Below are positions 11,095-21,300 of a stretch of 64,000 nt of DNA, one piece after another. Position 1 is the stretch's first letter; each line of letters begins with the position of its first letter. Made by a program: the position numbers and the translations under genes. Source of the DNA: Pluralibacter gergoviae ATCC 33028 = NBRC 105706 (GTDB lineage: Bacteria > Pseudomonadota > Gammaproteobacteria > Enterobacterales > Enterobacteriaceae); NCBI RefSeq assembly GCF_001598855.1, contig NZ_BCZS01000002.1, positions 62,001-126,000 of the forward strand, written 5' to 3'. The notes beneath the pieces are model-generated. The model had not been told where the DNA came from, did no database searches, and was given only the letters and a program-made list of their open reading frames with translations.

Positions 11095-13017
11095 TTGAGT
11101 GACATGGCGAAAAACCTAATACTCTGGCTGGTCATCGCAGTTGTGCTGATGTCCGTGTTCCAGAGCTTTGGGCCCAGCGAGTCAAATGGCCGTAAGGTGG
11201 ATTACTCTACCTTCCTGCAAGAGGTCAATCAGGACCAGGTTCGCGAAGCGCGTATCAATGGACGTGAGATCAACGTTACCAAGAAAGACAGTAACCGTTA
11301 CACGACCTACATTCCGGTAAACGATCCCAAACTGCTTGATAATCTGCTGACCAAAAACGTAAAAGTGGTTGGTGAACCGCCGGAAGAGCCGAGCCTGCTG
11401 GCTTCTATCTTCATCTCCTGGTTCCCGATGCTGCTGTTGATTGGCGTCTGGATCTTCTTTATGCGGCAAATGCAGGGCGGCGGCGGCAAAGGCGCAATGT
11501 CGTTTGGTAAGAGCAAAGCGCGGATGCTGACCGAAGATCAGATCAAAACCACCTTTGCAGACGTTGCCGGCTGTGACGAAGCGAAAGAGGAAGTGGGCGA
11601 GCTGGTGGAATACCTGCGCGAGCCGAGCCGCTTCCAGAAGCTTGGCGGTAAAATTCCTAAAGGCGTGCTGATGGTGGGCCCGCCGGGTACCGGTAAAACG
11701 CTGCTGGCAAAAGCCATTGCCGGTGAAGCGAAAGTCCCGTTCTTCACCATTTCCGGTTCTGACTTTGTGGAAATGTTCGTCGGCGTCGGCGCATCCCGCG
11801 TGCGCGACATGTTCGAACAGGCCAAGAAAGCGGCGCCGTGCATCATCTTTATCGATGAAATCGACGCCGTGGGCCGCCAGCGTGGCGCAGGCCTCGGCGG
11901 CGGTCACGATGAACGCGAGCAGACCCTGAACCAGATGCTGGTTGAGATGGACGGCTTCGAAGGTAACGAAGGTATCATCGTTATCGCCGCGACCAACCGT
12001 CCGGACGTACTCGACCCTGCGCTGCTGCGCCCGGGCCGCTTTGACCGCCAGGTCGTGGTTGGCCTGCCGGACGTTCGCGGCCGCGAGCAGATCCTGAAAG
12101 TCCATATGCGTCGCGTACCGCTGGCGCCGGACATCGACGCGGCAATCATCGCGCGCGGTACGCCGGGCTTCTCCGGTGCGGATCTGGCGAACCTGGTCAA
12201 CGAAGCCGCCCTGTTTGCCGCCCGCGGCAACAAGCGCGTGGTGTCGATGGTCGAGTTCGAAAAAGCGAAAGACAAAATCATGATGGGTGCGGAACGCCGC
12301 TCCATGGTGATGACCGAAGCGCAGAAAGAGTCCACCGCGTACCACGAAGCGGGCCATGCGATCATTGGTCGCCTGGTGCCGGAGCACGATCCGGTGCACA
12401 AGGTAACGATTATCCCGCGCGGCCGCGCGCTGGGCGTAACCTTCTTCCTGCCTGAAGGCGATGCCATCAGCGCCAGCCGTCAGAAGCTGGAGAGCCAGAT
12501 TTCCACGCTGTACGGCGGTCGCCTGGCGGAAGAGATCATCTACGGTGCTGAGCACGTTTCCACCGGCGCGTCTAACGACATCAAGGTGGCGACTAACCTG
12601 GCCCGCAACATGGTTACCCAGTGGGGCTTCTCTGACAAGCTGGGCCCGCTGCTGTATGCGGAAGAAGAGGGCGAAGTGTTCCTCGGTCGTTCGGTTGCTA
12701 AAGCCAAGCACATGTCTGACGAAACGGCGCGCATCATCGACCAGGAAGTCAAATCCCTGATCGAGCGCAACTACGGTCGCGCGCGCCAGATTCTGAATGA
12801 CAATATGGACATCCTTCACGCGATGAAAGACGCGCTGATGAAGTATGAAACCATTGACGCGCCGCAGATCGACGATCTGATGGCACGCCGCGAAGTGCGG
12901 GCACCGGCGGGCTGGGAAGAGCCGCCGGCACCGAAAGACTCCGACAACAATGGTACGCCACGCGCGCCGCGTCCGGTTGACGAACCGCGCACGCCGAATC
13001 CTGGTAATACCATGTAA
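11095..13017 (+). CDS. ftsH: FtsH, membrane AAA+ zinc metalloprotease
   Basis: FtsH degrades LpxC, sigma-32, SecY and other membrane or unstable proteins. Two transmembrane helices (about 8-25 and 101-122) flank the periplasmic domain. The AAA+ module has Walker A GPPGTGKT at 195-202, Walker [10 protein letters not shown] and the pore motif FVGVGASR. The zinc motif HEAGH lies near 417-421. The TTG start was chosen because AAGAGG lies eight bases before it; the ATG three codons later is the alternative (637 residues). The protein stops after GNTM and lacks the seven C-terminal residues that follow in E. coli, which E. coli FtsH removes itself. An attenuating hairpin separates it from folP. Confidence 0.97.
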   Translation: MSDMAKNLILWLVIAVVLMSVFQSFGPSESNGRKVDYSTFLQEVNQDQVREARINGREINVTKKDSNRYTTYIPVNDPKLLDNLLTKNVKVVGEPPEEPSLLASIFISWFPMLLLIGVWIFFMRQMQGGGGKGAMSFGKSKARMLTEDQIKTTFADVAGCDEAKEEVGELVEYLREPSRFQKLGGKIPKGVLMVGPPGTGKTLLAKAIAGEAKVPFFTISGSDFVEMFVGVGASRVRDMFEQAKKAAPCIIFIDEIDAVGRQRGAGLGGGHDEREQTLNQMLVEMDGFEGNEGIIVIAATNRPDVLDPALLRPGRFDRQVVVGLPDVRGREQILKVHMRRVPLAPDIDAAIIARGTPGFSGADLANLVNEAALFAARGNKRVVSMVEFEKAKDKIMMGAERRSMVMTEAQKESTAYHEAGHAIIGRLVPEHDPVHKVTIIPRGRALGVTFFLPEGDAISASRQKLESQISTLYGGRLAEEIIYGAEHVSTGASNDIKVATNLARNMVTQWGFSDKLGPLLYAEEEGEVFLGRSVAKAKHMSDETARIIDQEVKSLIERNYGRARQILNDNMDILHAMKDALMKYETIDAPQIDDLMARREVRAPAGWEEPPAPKDSDNNGTPRAPRPVDEPRTPNPGNTM

Positions 13018-13042
13018 GCGCGGCGAAATATCGCTATAATCG

Positions 13043-13077
13043 AAACCCCGGTGCAGCTTGTCTGCTCCGGGGTTTTT
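13043..13077 (+). terminator. Intrinsic terminator between ftsH and folP
   Basis: An AACCCCGG arm and a CCGGGGTT arm, with an inner GCAG/CTGC stem, run into TTTTT. It probably attenuates transcription into folP-glmM. Confidence 0.85.
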
Positions 13078-13098
13078 CTTTTCAGACAGGGACCACGC

Positions 13099-13947
13099 AT
13101 GAAACTCTTTGCCCAGGGCACCTCACTCGATCTTTCCCACCCTCACGTGATGGGGATCCTCAACGTCACGCCCGACTCCTTCTCCGACGGCGGCACCCAC
13201 AATCAGCTGATCGATGCCGTTAAGCACGCCAACCTGATGATTAACGCCGGGGCAACTATTGTTGACGTCGGCGGCGAGTCCACGCGGCCGGGCGCGGCGG
13301 AGGTCAGCGTTGACGAGGAGCTGGCGCGGGTGATTCCGGTGGTGGAGGCGATTGCGCAGCGCTTCGAGGTGTGGATCTCGGTCGATACCTCTAAGCCCGA
13401 GGTGATCCGCGAATCGGCCCGCGTCGGGGCGCACCTCATCAACGATATCCGCTCCCTGTCGGAGCCCGGAGCGCTGGAGGCTGCGGCGCAAACCGGTTTG
13501 CCGGTGTGCCTGATGCACATGCAGGGCGAGCCGAAAACCATGCAGGCGGCGCCGCAGTATGACGACGTCTTTGCCGAGGTGAACCGCTACTTTAGCGAGC
13601 AGATCGCGCGCTGCGAGCGGGCGGGGATCGCAAAAGATAAATTGCTGCTCGACCCCGGATTCGGATTCGGTAAGAATCTCAGGCACAATTATGCCCTCCT
13701 CGCGCGCCTCTCGGAGTTTCATCACTTTGGCCTGCCGCTGCTGGTGGGCATGTCGCGCAAGTCGATGGTGGGCCAGCTCCTCAACGTCGGGCCTTCTGAG
13801 CGCCTGAGCGGCAGCCTGGCCTGTGCAACGATTGCGGCAATGCAGGGGGCGCAGATCGTTCGCGTCCACGATGTTAAAGAAACGGTAGAAGCGATGCGCG
13901 TAGTGGAAGCTACGCTGTCGGCAAGGGAAAACAGATACTATGAGTAA
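13099..13947 (+). CDS. folP: FolP, dihydropteroate synthase
   Basis: FolP joins 6-hydroxymethyl-dihydropterin diphosphate to p-aminobenzoate in folate synthesis and is the sulfonamide target. From the chosen ATG it has 282 residues, as in E. coli. Conserved elements include [15 protein letters not shown] in loop 1, [12 protein letters not shown] in loop 2, and the pterin and phosphate-binding segments DPGFGFGK and SRK. A GTG 48 bases upstream lies inside the terminator hairpin and is rejected as a start. The 3' end overlaps glmM by eight bases. Confidence 0.97.
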   Translation: MKLFAQGTSLDLSHPHVMGILNVTPDSFSDGGTHNQLIDAVKHANLMINAGATIVDVGGESTRPGAAEVSVDEELARVIPVVEAIAQRFEVWISVDTSKPEVIRESARVGAHLINDIRSLSEPGALEAAAQTGLPVCLMHMQGEPKTMQAAPQYDDVFAEVNRYFSEQIARCERAGIAKDKLLLDPGFGFGKNLRHNYALLARLSEFHHFGLPLLVGMSRKSMVGQLLNVGPSERLSGSLACATIAAMQGAQIVRVHDVKETVEAMRVVEATLSARENRYYE

Positions 13948-15277
13948 CCGTAAATATTTTGGTACCGACGGCATCCGCGGCCGCGTCGGCGATGCGCCCG
14001 TCACGCCGGACTTCGTGCTCCGCCTCGGCTTTGCCGCCGGTAAAGTGCTGGCCCGCCACGGCTCGCGCAAAGTGATCATCGGCAAAGACACGCGTATCTC
14101 CGGCTATATGCTGGAGTCAGCCCTGGAGGCCGGTCTTGCCGCCGCAGGCCTGTCGGCGGCCTTCACCGGCCCGATGCCGACGCCTGCCGTCGCCTACCTG
14201 ACCCGCACTTTCCGCGCCGAAGCGGGCATTGTCATCTCCGCCTCGCACAACCCGTACTATGACAACGGCATCAAGTTCTTCACTATCGACGGCACCAAGC
14301 TGCCGGACGAAGTTGAGGAGGCCATTGAAGCCGAGATGGAAAAACCGCTGACCTGCGTTGAATCCGCCGAGCTGGGCAAAGCCAGCCGCATTGTCGATGC
14401 CGCCGGCCGCTATATCGAATTCTGCAAAGCCACCTTCCCCAACGAGCTGCGCCTCAATGAGCTGAAGATCGTGGTCGACTGCGCCAACGGTGCTACCTAC
14501 CACATCGCGCCGAGCGTCTTTCGCGAGCTGGGCGCCCAGGTGATCGCTATCGGCTGCGAGCCGGACGGGGTGAACATCAACGAAGAAGTCGGGGCGACCG
14601 ACGTTCGCGCCCTGCAGGCGCGGGTGTTGGCGGAGAAGGCCCACCTCGGGATCGCCTTCGACGGCGACGGCGACCGGGTGATCATGGTTGACCACGAGGG
14701 CAATAAGGTCGACGGCGACCAGATCCTCTACATTATCGCCCGCGAGGGCCTGCGCCAGGGCCAGCTGCGCGGCGGCGCCGTCGGTACGCTGATGAGCAAC
14801 ATGGGGCTTGAAGTTGCGCTTAAACAGCTTGGCATTCCCTTCACCCGGGCGAAAGTGGGCGACCGCTACGTGATGGAAAAAATGAAGGAGAAAGACTGGC
14901 GCATCGGCGCGGAGAACTCCGGACACGTTATCCTGCTGGATAAGACCACCACCGGCGACGGGATCGTCGCGGCGCTGCAGGTGGTGGCCGCGATGGCGCG
15001 TAACCACATGACGCTGCAGGATCTGTGCAGCGGCATGAAGATGTTCCCGCAGGTGTTAGTGAACGTCCGCTACAAGGACAGCGCGGTGAACCCGCTGGAA
15101 AACGAGACGGTTAAAGCCATTGCCCATGAAGTCGAACAGGCGCTTGGCAACCGCGGCCGCGTGCTGCTGCGCAAGTCCGGCACCGAGCCGCTGATCCGCG
15201 TGATGGTCGAAGGTGAAGATGAAGCGCAGGTGACCGCTTTTGCTCACCGCATCGCCGACGCGGTAAAAGCCGTATAA
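13940..15277 (+). CDS. glmM: GlmM, phosphoglucosamine mutase
   Basis: GlmM converts glucosamine-6-phosphate to glucosamine-1-phosphate, the step before UDP-GlcNAc, and so feeds MurA and lipid A synthesis. The 445 residues match E. coli. The phosphoserine is S102 in ISASHNP, the metal-binding loop is DGDGDR, and the sugar-binding and phosphate-binding motifs (GAENSGH and [10 protein letters not shown]) are present. Its overlap with folP implies coupled translation. Confidence 0.98.
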   Translation: MSNRKYFGTDGIRGRVGDAPVTPDFVLRLGFAAGKVLARHGSRKVIIGKDTRISGYMLESALEAGLAAAGLSAAFTGPMPTPAVAYLTRTFRAEAGIVISASHNPYYDNGIKFFTIDGTKLPDEVEEAIEAEMEKPLTCVESAELGKASRIVDAAGRYIEFCKATFPNELRLNELKIVVDCANGATYHIAPSVFRELGAQVIAIGCEPDGVNINEEVGATDVRALQARVLAEKAHLGIAFDGDGDRVIMVDHEGNKVDGDQILYIIAREGLRQGQLRGGAVGTLMSNMGLEVALKQLGIPFTRAKVGDRYVMEKMKEKDWRIGAENSGHVILLDKTTTGDGIVAALQVVAAMARNHMTLQDLCSGMKMFPQVLVNVRYKDSAVNPLENETVKAIAHEVEQALGNRGRVLLRKSGTEPLIRVMVEGEDEAQVTAFAHRIADAVKAV

Positions 15278-15292
15278 TCCGCAGGTAACTGC

Positions 15293-15320
15293 TTAAAAAG
15301 GCGGCATTTGCCGCCTTAAA
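15293..15320 (+). terminator. Probable terminator hairpin after glmM
   Basis: AAGGCGGCA and TGCCGCCTT form a stable hairpin, but it is followed by AAAATTG rather than a U-tract. Its efficiency as an intrinsic terminator is uncertain. Confidence 0.45.
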
Positions 15321-15505
15321 ATTGCGTAATGTCTCGTCTTTTGCTGTTTTTTTCCGCACTTGATACAATGCGCTGAAATTGCCCTTGCGAAGCCCATTCG
15401 CTTTGGTTAGTATTCACACCCGCTTCAGTGGGAAAGTTAATAAACGTCCCGCTTTATTGGTTGAAGCAATTGGTATGCGGTAATCCCGCAAGGAACAGGT
15501 TGATT

Positions 15506-15835
15506 ATGTACGAAGCTCTTTTAGTCGTTTTCCTTATTGTTGCGATTGGCCTCGTAGGGCTTATTATGCTGCAGCAGGGTAAAGGCGCTGATATGGGAGC
15601 CTCCTTCGGAGCAGGCGCATCCGGAACGCTGTTTGGTTCAAGTGGTTCAGGCAACTTCATGACCCGCATGACCGGCATCCTCGCGGCGCTGTTCTTCATC
15701 ATCAGTCTGGTTCTTGGCAATATCAATGCTAACAAGACTCATAAAGGAAGCGAGTGGGATAACCTGAGCGCACCGAAGACGGAGCAGACTCAGCCAGCAG
15801 CCCCGGCCCAGCCGAGCAGCGATATCCCGCAGTAA
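15506..15835 (+). CDS. secG: SecG, protein-export translocon subunit
   Basis: SecG is the small non-essential subunit of the SecYEG channel. The product has 109 residues, with two transmembrane helices (about 2-22 and 52-72) joined by a Gly-rich cytoplasmic loop (QQGKGADMGASFGAGASGTLFGSSGSGNF), the family hallmark. The tail is rich in Ala, Pro and Gln. The chosen ATG follows AGGAACAGG; upstream in-frame start codons would add a hydrophilic stretch unknown in SecG. leuU follows 15 bases after the stop. Confidence 0.96.
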   Translation: MYEALLVVFLIVAIGLVGLIMLQQGKGADMGASFGAGASGTLFGSSGSGNFMTRMTGILAALFFIISLVLGNINANKTHKGSEWDNLSAPKTEQTQPAAPAQPSSDIPQ

Positions 15836-15850
15836 AAAGTAGTACCCCGT

Positions 15851-15937
15851 ACCGAGGTGGTGGAATTGGTAGACACGCTACCTTGAGGTGGTAGTGCCCT
15901 AACGGGCTTGTGGGTTCGAGTCCCATCCTCGGTACCA
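15851..15937 (+). tRNA. leuU: tRNA-Leu (anticodon GAG)
   Basis: The 87-base gene has a seven-bp acceptor stem (ACCGAGG with CCTCGGT), an encoded ACCA end, the long variable arm of class II tRNAs and the T-loop GTTCGAGTC. The anticodon loop TTGAGGT places GAG at 15885-15887. It is the leuU ortholog downstream of secG. Its 3' side borders the accessory segment. Confidence 0.97.
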
Positions 15938-15946
15938 ATATTCCAG

Positions 15947-15975
15947 AAAAAAGACGCTGCAAAGCGTCTTTTTTT
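15947..15975 (+). terminator. Intrinsic terminator after leuU
   Basis: The arms AAAGACGCT and AGCGTCTTT with a short loop are followed by a long run of T. It ends the secG-leuU transcript. Confidence 0.9.
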
Positions 15976-16162
15976 GTATCCGCAATCCGGATAACCGGCG
16001 CTCTGCTTTCTCCCGCTGATTACCCGCTCTCCGCGCCCTCCGTATTCATCCCCGCCGCGCCGGCCAGTGCCGGGTAGCAACTTTGCATAGCCGCAATTGA
16101 GATATGTCGCCGCCCGTCGCCGTGCGAGGATATTTTTCCACACATAATGCACGGGAGGTAAT

Positions 16163-17416
16163 ATGTCGCAAAGCCATGCCACGACGCTCAGGGTTAATAC
16201 GCAGCGGGAAGAGGCGCCGGTGCCGCTGCCCGCCGGGCCGGCGCAGGTGATACGCGATGATGCGGAGGCGATTGCCGTCGCCCATCGGCTGGCGGAGAGT
16301 TTTGCCGCGGAGGCCGCGCTGCGCGACCGGGAGGGCATCCTGCCCCTGCGCGAGCTGGACGCCTTTTCGCAAAGCGGACTGTGGGCGATGACCGTTCCCA
16401 AAGCGTGGGGCGGAGCGGGCGTTTCCTGGGTCACGGTCGCGAAAGTGATCGCCATTATCTCGGCGGCCGACCCGGCGCTCGGGCAGCTGCCGCAGAATCA
16501 CCTGGCGGGCGTCGCCCACCTGGTGGAGGACGGCACCCCGGCACAAAAAGAGGTTCTGCTGGCAGAGGTCCTGGCCGGGCTGCGCTGGGGGAACGCTTTC
16601 TCAGAGAAAGACTCGCGCACGGTAGCCGAATTCCGGACCCGCTTTCACATCGAGGGCGACGATGTCGTGATTAACGGCGAAAAGTTCTACGCCACCGGCG
16701 CGCTGCTGGCCCACCGGATCCACGTTGTGGCCGTCGACGAGCGCGGCAGGGCGCACCTGATCGTGGTGGACCGCAATACGCCGGGGCTGAGCGTCATCAA
16801 CAACTGGTCCGGCTTCGGCCAGCGGACCACCGCCTCGGGCACCGTTCTGCTGGAGAACGTTCGCGCGCCACTGTCGCGGGTCATCCCCGTTTTTCAGGCC
16901 TTTGAGCGTCCGACGGTCGCCGGCCCTGTCTCGCAGATTATCCAGGCGGCAGTGGATGCGGGCATTGCCCGGGGCACGATTGAGGATACGCTGCGCTTCG
17001 TGCGCGAACGCTCGCGCCCCTGGGTGGACAGCGGCCAGGCGCGGGCGGCGGAAGATCACTTTACTCTCGCCGCGGTCGGCGATCTGAAGATCCGCCTTCA
17101 CGCGGCGGAGGCGCTGCTGTGGCGCGCCGGGGAGGCCATCGATCTCGCCCTGCGGCAGCCCGATGAACAGACGGTTGCCGCAGCGGCGGTGGCGACGGCG
17201 GAAGCCAAAGTGCTCACGACGGAGATAGCCATTCTGGCCGGCAATAAGCTGTTTGAGCTGGCCGGTACCCGCTCCACGCTGCAGGAGCTTAATCTCGATC
17301 GCCATTGGCGCAACGCGCGCACCCACACGCTGCACGATCCGGTGCGCTGGAAGTATTACCACGTCGGGAATTATTACCTCAACGGCACCCCGCCGCCGCG
17401 TCACGCCTGGAGCTGA
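16163..17416 (+). CDS. SfnB-like flavin-dependent oxidoreductase of the acyl-CoA dehydrogenase fold
   Basis: The 417-residue product has the acyl-CoA dehydrogenase fold and resembles the SfnB/DszC group, FMN-dependent enzymes tied to oxidation of organosulfur compounds under sulfur limitation. Visible features are the N-terminal helical domain (about 30-130), the central beta domain with GEKFYATGALLAHRI and SGFGQRTTASGTVLLENV, and the C-terminal helical domain ending in HTLHDPVRWKYYHVGNYYLNG, a signature of this group. A strong ribosome site (GGGAGG) precedes the ATG. No sulfonate, sulfone or flavin-reductase gene adjoins it, so it would depend on a reductase elsewhere. The exact substrate is unknown; an acyl-CoA dehydrogenase role is less likely. 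It stands at the leuU end of the accessory segment. Confidence 0.75.
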   Translation: MSQSHATTLRVNTQREEAPVPLPAGPAQVIRDDAEAIAVAHRLAESFAAEAALRDREGILPLRELDAFSQSGLWAMTVPKAWGGAGVSWVTVAKVIAIISAADPALGQLPQNHLAGVAHLVEDGTPAQKEVLLAEVLAGLRWGNAFSEKDSRTVAEFRTRFHIEGDDVVINGEKFYATGALLAHRIHVVAVDERGRAHLIVVDRNTPGLSVINNWSGFGQRTTASGTVLLENVRAPLSRVIPVFQAFERPTVAGPVSQIIQAAVDAGIARGTIEDTLRFVRERSRPWVDSGQARAAEDHFTLAAVGDLKIRLHAAEALLWRAGEAIDLALRQPDEQTVAAAAVATAEAKVLTTEIAILAGNKLFELAGTRSTLQELNLDRHWRNARTHTLHDPVRWKYYHVGNYYLNGTPPPRHAWS

Positions 17417-18335
17417 GAAAGCGGCGGGCCGCGCGCGCCATACGCAACCGGCGCGCTTCTGCGTTAAAAGGTATTTTCAGGCGCAGAGCGCGATGGGCAT
17501 CCACTGCGGGTCCGCTACGCTGCCCCTTTTTCCGCGCCCCCGTTTCGGCCTGAACCTGCCGCAAGCCGTCCGGCGTATGGCGGAAAGAGGATGTGGGGGC
17601 GTTATTCATCGTATTTTTCATATGGACAATTTTACGGTTATTTTTGAGTGTAATAAATGAATAATACGATAGTATGGACCGGATATTGGCAGCGTATCAG
17701 CGTGAATAGTTTATGAATTTTCTTTTTACTTAATATGACTATTTTGCGGCTGAAGTGAATAAGGCGGTACTAAAAGGCAAGCGGTGCGCAGGGGGAGTGC
17801 TTCTGATATATTATTTTGCCATTTTACGCGCGGCGGAGGATCATAAGATATTCAATAAAGAGTAATCATTACGTGCACTAATACATTCGGCACATAACAT
17901 TCAGCAGATGAATACTTCGCAATACAATGTGATGCAGATCACGTTAAACCCTTTTATTTTATGGGAAATTGCTCAAAACATAGATGTTATTGAGCATTCG
18001 CTGTGTGATTTTAAAAAGATCGCATAGTGAGTAACGTCTATAAGCACATCTTTTAATTAGCGGTATGGATACATGGAGTGAAACCAGGAAGTTTGCTATC
18101 TCACTTTTTTAACGCTGAAGTTAATTCATTCAATATTTTATTTTTATAAAAATAACAACGAAGTTTGCCGTTGTGGAATACCTCTTGCCTGTAATCTATC
18201 CTGGCGAGCACGCACGTGTGGCTAATTTGTATCTCAAGTACTGGATTTTTACTGCGTAATTCTGACTAAATATATTTGTTATAGCCACATCAGGATAGAG
18301 CGTTATCGATTGGACAATAAGGATATATCAGCTCT
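17417..18335 (+). other. Long non-coding stretch upstream of the autotransporter
   Basis: No convincing gene is seen here. The first 200 bases are GC-rich like the preceding gene and include a weak 7-bp hairpin near 17433-17456. From about 17640 the sequence turns distinctly AT-rich (for example TTTTATTTTTATAAAAATAA near 18140) and stays so up to the autotransporter start. This is the usual look of a regulatory region subject to H-NS silencing. It contains a near-consensus CRP site. I could not place a confident -35/-10 pair. Confidence 0.6.
17926..17945 (+). promoter_or_regulatory. CRP-binding site upstream of the autotransporter gene
   Basis: TGTGA and TCACG are separated by six bases, nine of ten matches to the CRP core TGTGA-N6-TCACA, with AA and TT flanks. 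It lies about 390 bases before the autotransporter start codon, so the promoter it would control probably lies well upstream of the gene and leaves a long leader. Confidence 0.6.
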
Positions 18336-21300
18336 ATGCGCACTTTCAAAGTTAATACTCTCGCCAGAGTCATCAAAGGCACGCTGATGATCGGCGCGTC
18401 CTGCCTCGCTTCCGGTATCCCGTATTCTTACGCAGATCCCACGGTCATTTCTGATGAAACCCGTGACCACTTATCGGCATTGGAAGTGGGTATGGAGATC
18501 GTTGGTACTAATATCAACATTATTACAGCCGCAGAGGGGGATAACGGCCACAGTGTTGTGGCTGAGAATGGTGGACGCATCGCCCTGACGGATAGCTATG
18601 TCTCCTCTATTGCAGATGGCGTTGATGCCGTTACCGCTCAGGTTTTGTCAGCCTCCGTCATTACCAATAATGTGAATATTGAAACCGGCGGTGACAATGC
18701 CTGGGGAGCCCTTGCTTTTAATACCGGGACCATAAGTCTGAATGGTGGACGCATAAATACATCTGGAGCTGATAGCATCGGGGCTGCTGCCAACTATGCG
18801 CGGGTTGATGCCGATAATATAGCCATCGGAACGACGGGTAAAGATGCCGATGCAGTTGCCGCCTTTAATCAGGGGCAGCTCACCATTCACGATGGACAGA
18901 TAACGACTGCAGGTGACGACGCAAGGGGCGCCGTGGCTAGCGGAGCGGGATCTATTATGTCTATTGATGGCGGCAGTATTACTACTCAGGGTGAAGACGC
19001 CTATGGCGTTCTGGCTCTCAATGCAGGCATTGCTGATATTAATGATGGAACGGTTACGACGAGCGGATTATACAGCCACGGCCTTGTATCCTACGGCAGC
19101 GATGCCACACTGACGGCAAAAAGTAGCGTAATCGAAACGAGCGGTGAGGCTGCCAATGGTCTGCAGAGTCAGAACAGTGGTCATATCGTTATTCAGAGCA
19201 GTAAGGTCAGCACAACCGGCCTGAATGGCATTGGTATGTATTCAACGGGTACCGGCTCATCAATTGAAGCGCAGGATGTCGATATTCAAACCTCAGCTGA
19301 GCGGGCGTATGGCGTTGGCGTAATGGGCGCTGCCAGCGCGGCTATCCGCGGTGGTTCGGTGACGACGGCGGGGCCAGAGGCGTATGGTCTTGCCTCGGGA
19401 GGTGCTGGCTCATCGCTGACGGCTGAAAATGTGGCTGTGCTGACCGGCGGGGAAAACGGCTACGGCGCGCTTGCGGAGAAAGGCGGAAAAATCGCCATTC
19501 AGGGGGGAAAAATCACCACGACAGGACTGCAGGCGAGCGGTATCGCTCTACGCAATCCTGATAGCGCAGTTGAGACACAGGACGTGAGCATACAGACGTC
19601 AGGTGACTATGCGTCTGGCGTGGGCGTTACGCTGGGCAGTGGGGCCACAATACGCGGCGGCGCTATTGCCACTACCGGAGTGGAAAGCCACGGTCTGACG
19701 AGCAGTGATGCAGGTTCACTGTTAAATGCACAAGACGTTGATATTAAGACCGGCGGCGAAAATGCCTATGGTACTTATGCAATAAAGGGGACCACTGCGG
19801 CGATTAATGGTGGAAATATAAATACGACGGGGCAAGGAGGCGTGGGGGTTGCAATCCGGGATTCAGGCACTTCTGTTGACGTATCCGACTTAACTATTGC
19901 GACGTCAGGAGAAGTCGCTTACGGCGTGGTGGCTTTGGATGGCGGTGAAGCGACTGTTACTGGCGGCACGATTATTACTCATGGCAAAGAAAGCCACGGT
20001 GTAGGCGCGGGCGATGCGGGGTCATCCGCCGTGGTTAAACAGGTCAGCATTGAGACATCGGGAGAGATGGCGCGGGGCGCCAATGTCAGTAATGCTGAAA
20101 TGACGCTGGACAATAGTGATATCACCACCCACGGTGAGAATGCCTACGGCATTTTCGTGAATAAAGGGGGACATGCCGTCGCGACTAACGGTAGCGTGCT
20201 CACGAGTGGCGTACAGGGCCATGGGCTTGGCGTTACAGACGCAGGGTCTTCCCTGACCGCCGAAGGGCTCGCTGTTGAGACCCGTAATGCCTACGCCATG
20301 GGCGCGGATGCCGCCTCCGGGGGCGAGATTACGCTTAAAGATGCCCGGGTAAACACGCTTGGCGAAGGTGCTTACGGACTCACCATGTATGATGGCGGCG
20401 CCATTTCCGTCAGCGGAAGTGAAGTGCAAACCCAGGGCGCAAATGCCCACGCCATTCAGGCGACCCGCGATGGCATCGATGGCTCTACGGGCTCGGCTGC
20501 CGTCAACACCGTTCGCGTCACCAACAGTAGCCTTAAATCGGCGCAGGGCGATACCATTCACGCCGAAGGTACGGCGATGGACGTTGCCTTTGACCAGGTG
20601 AAAGATCAGAGCGCCGGCAGCGGCCTGCTTATCAATGCTCTGAATGACCGGAGCGGCAACCGCGCGACGGTGAATTTTAGCGCCAAAGATTCGGCGCTTG
20701 TGGGCGATATCGTTGCGGAGGACGGCAATAGCGTATCCGTGACGCTGGATAACACGACATATACCGGCGCGGTGAAAAACGGCGCGACGCTGGCCCTTAA
20801 TTCGGGCAGTACGTGGAATGTCACCGGCGACTCCAGGCTGAGCCAGTCGCTTGATAACGCAGCGACTATTGCCTTCGCCGCTCCGGTTAACGGCCACTAT
20901 AAAACGCTGACGACGCAAAACTATACCGGTAACGGTGGGACGATTATTTTTAATTCTGTCCTCGGCGACGATAGCTCACAGAGCGACAGGCTGGTTATTC
21001 TCGGTGATTCCGCAGGTTCTTCTAACGTCCGGGTCAATAACCTCGGCGGCAAAGGCGCGCAAACTATCGAGGGGATCGAACTCATCGCCGTAGGCGGTAA
21101 GTCAGACGGCGTATTTGCCCGCTCAGGCCGTATTGCGGCAGGGGCCTACGATTACGATCTGCAAAAACGCGATAAAAACTGGTATTTAACCAGCACTTAC
21201 GTGGAGCCGGTGAAGCCCGTTGATCCGGTTGATCCCGTCACGCCGACCGATCCGGTGACACCGGTCGATCCCGCTACGCCGACCGACCCGGTAACGCCGG

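Noticed and set aside
11182-12819. Long open frame antisense to ftsH (and similar long antisense frames opposite infB, deaD, lpoA and the glycosidase gene)
   Set aside because: High-GC genes in these frames suppress stop codons on the opposite strand. The translations are rich in His, Arg, Ala and Gly without any family resemblance.
17253-17660. An open plus-strand frame running out of the SfnB-like gene into the gap
   Set aside because: It overlaps the well-supported gene in another frame, has no plausible start signal and no recognisable protein.
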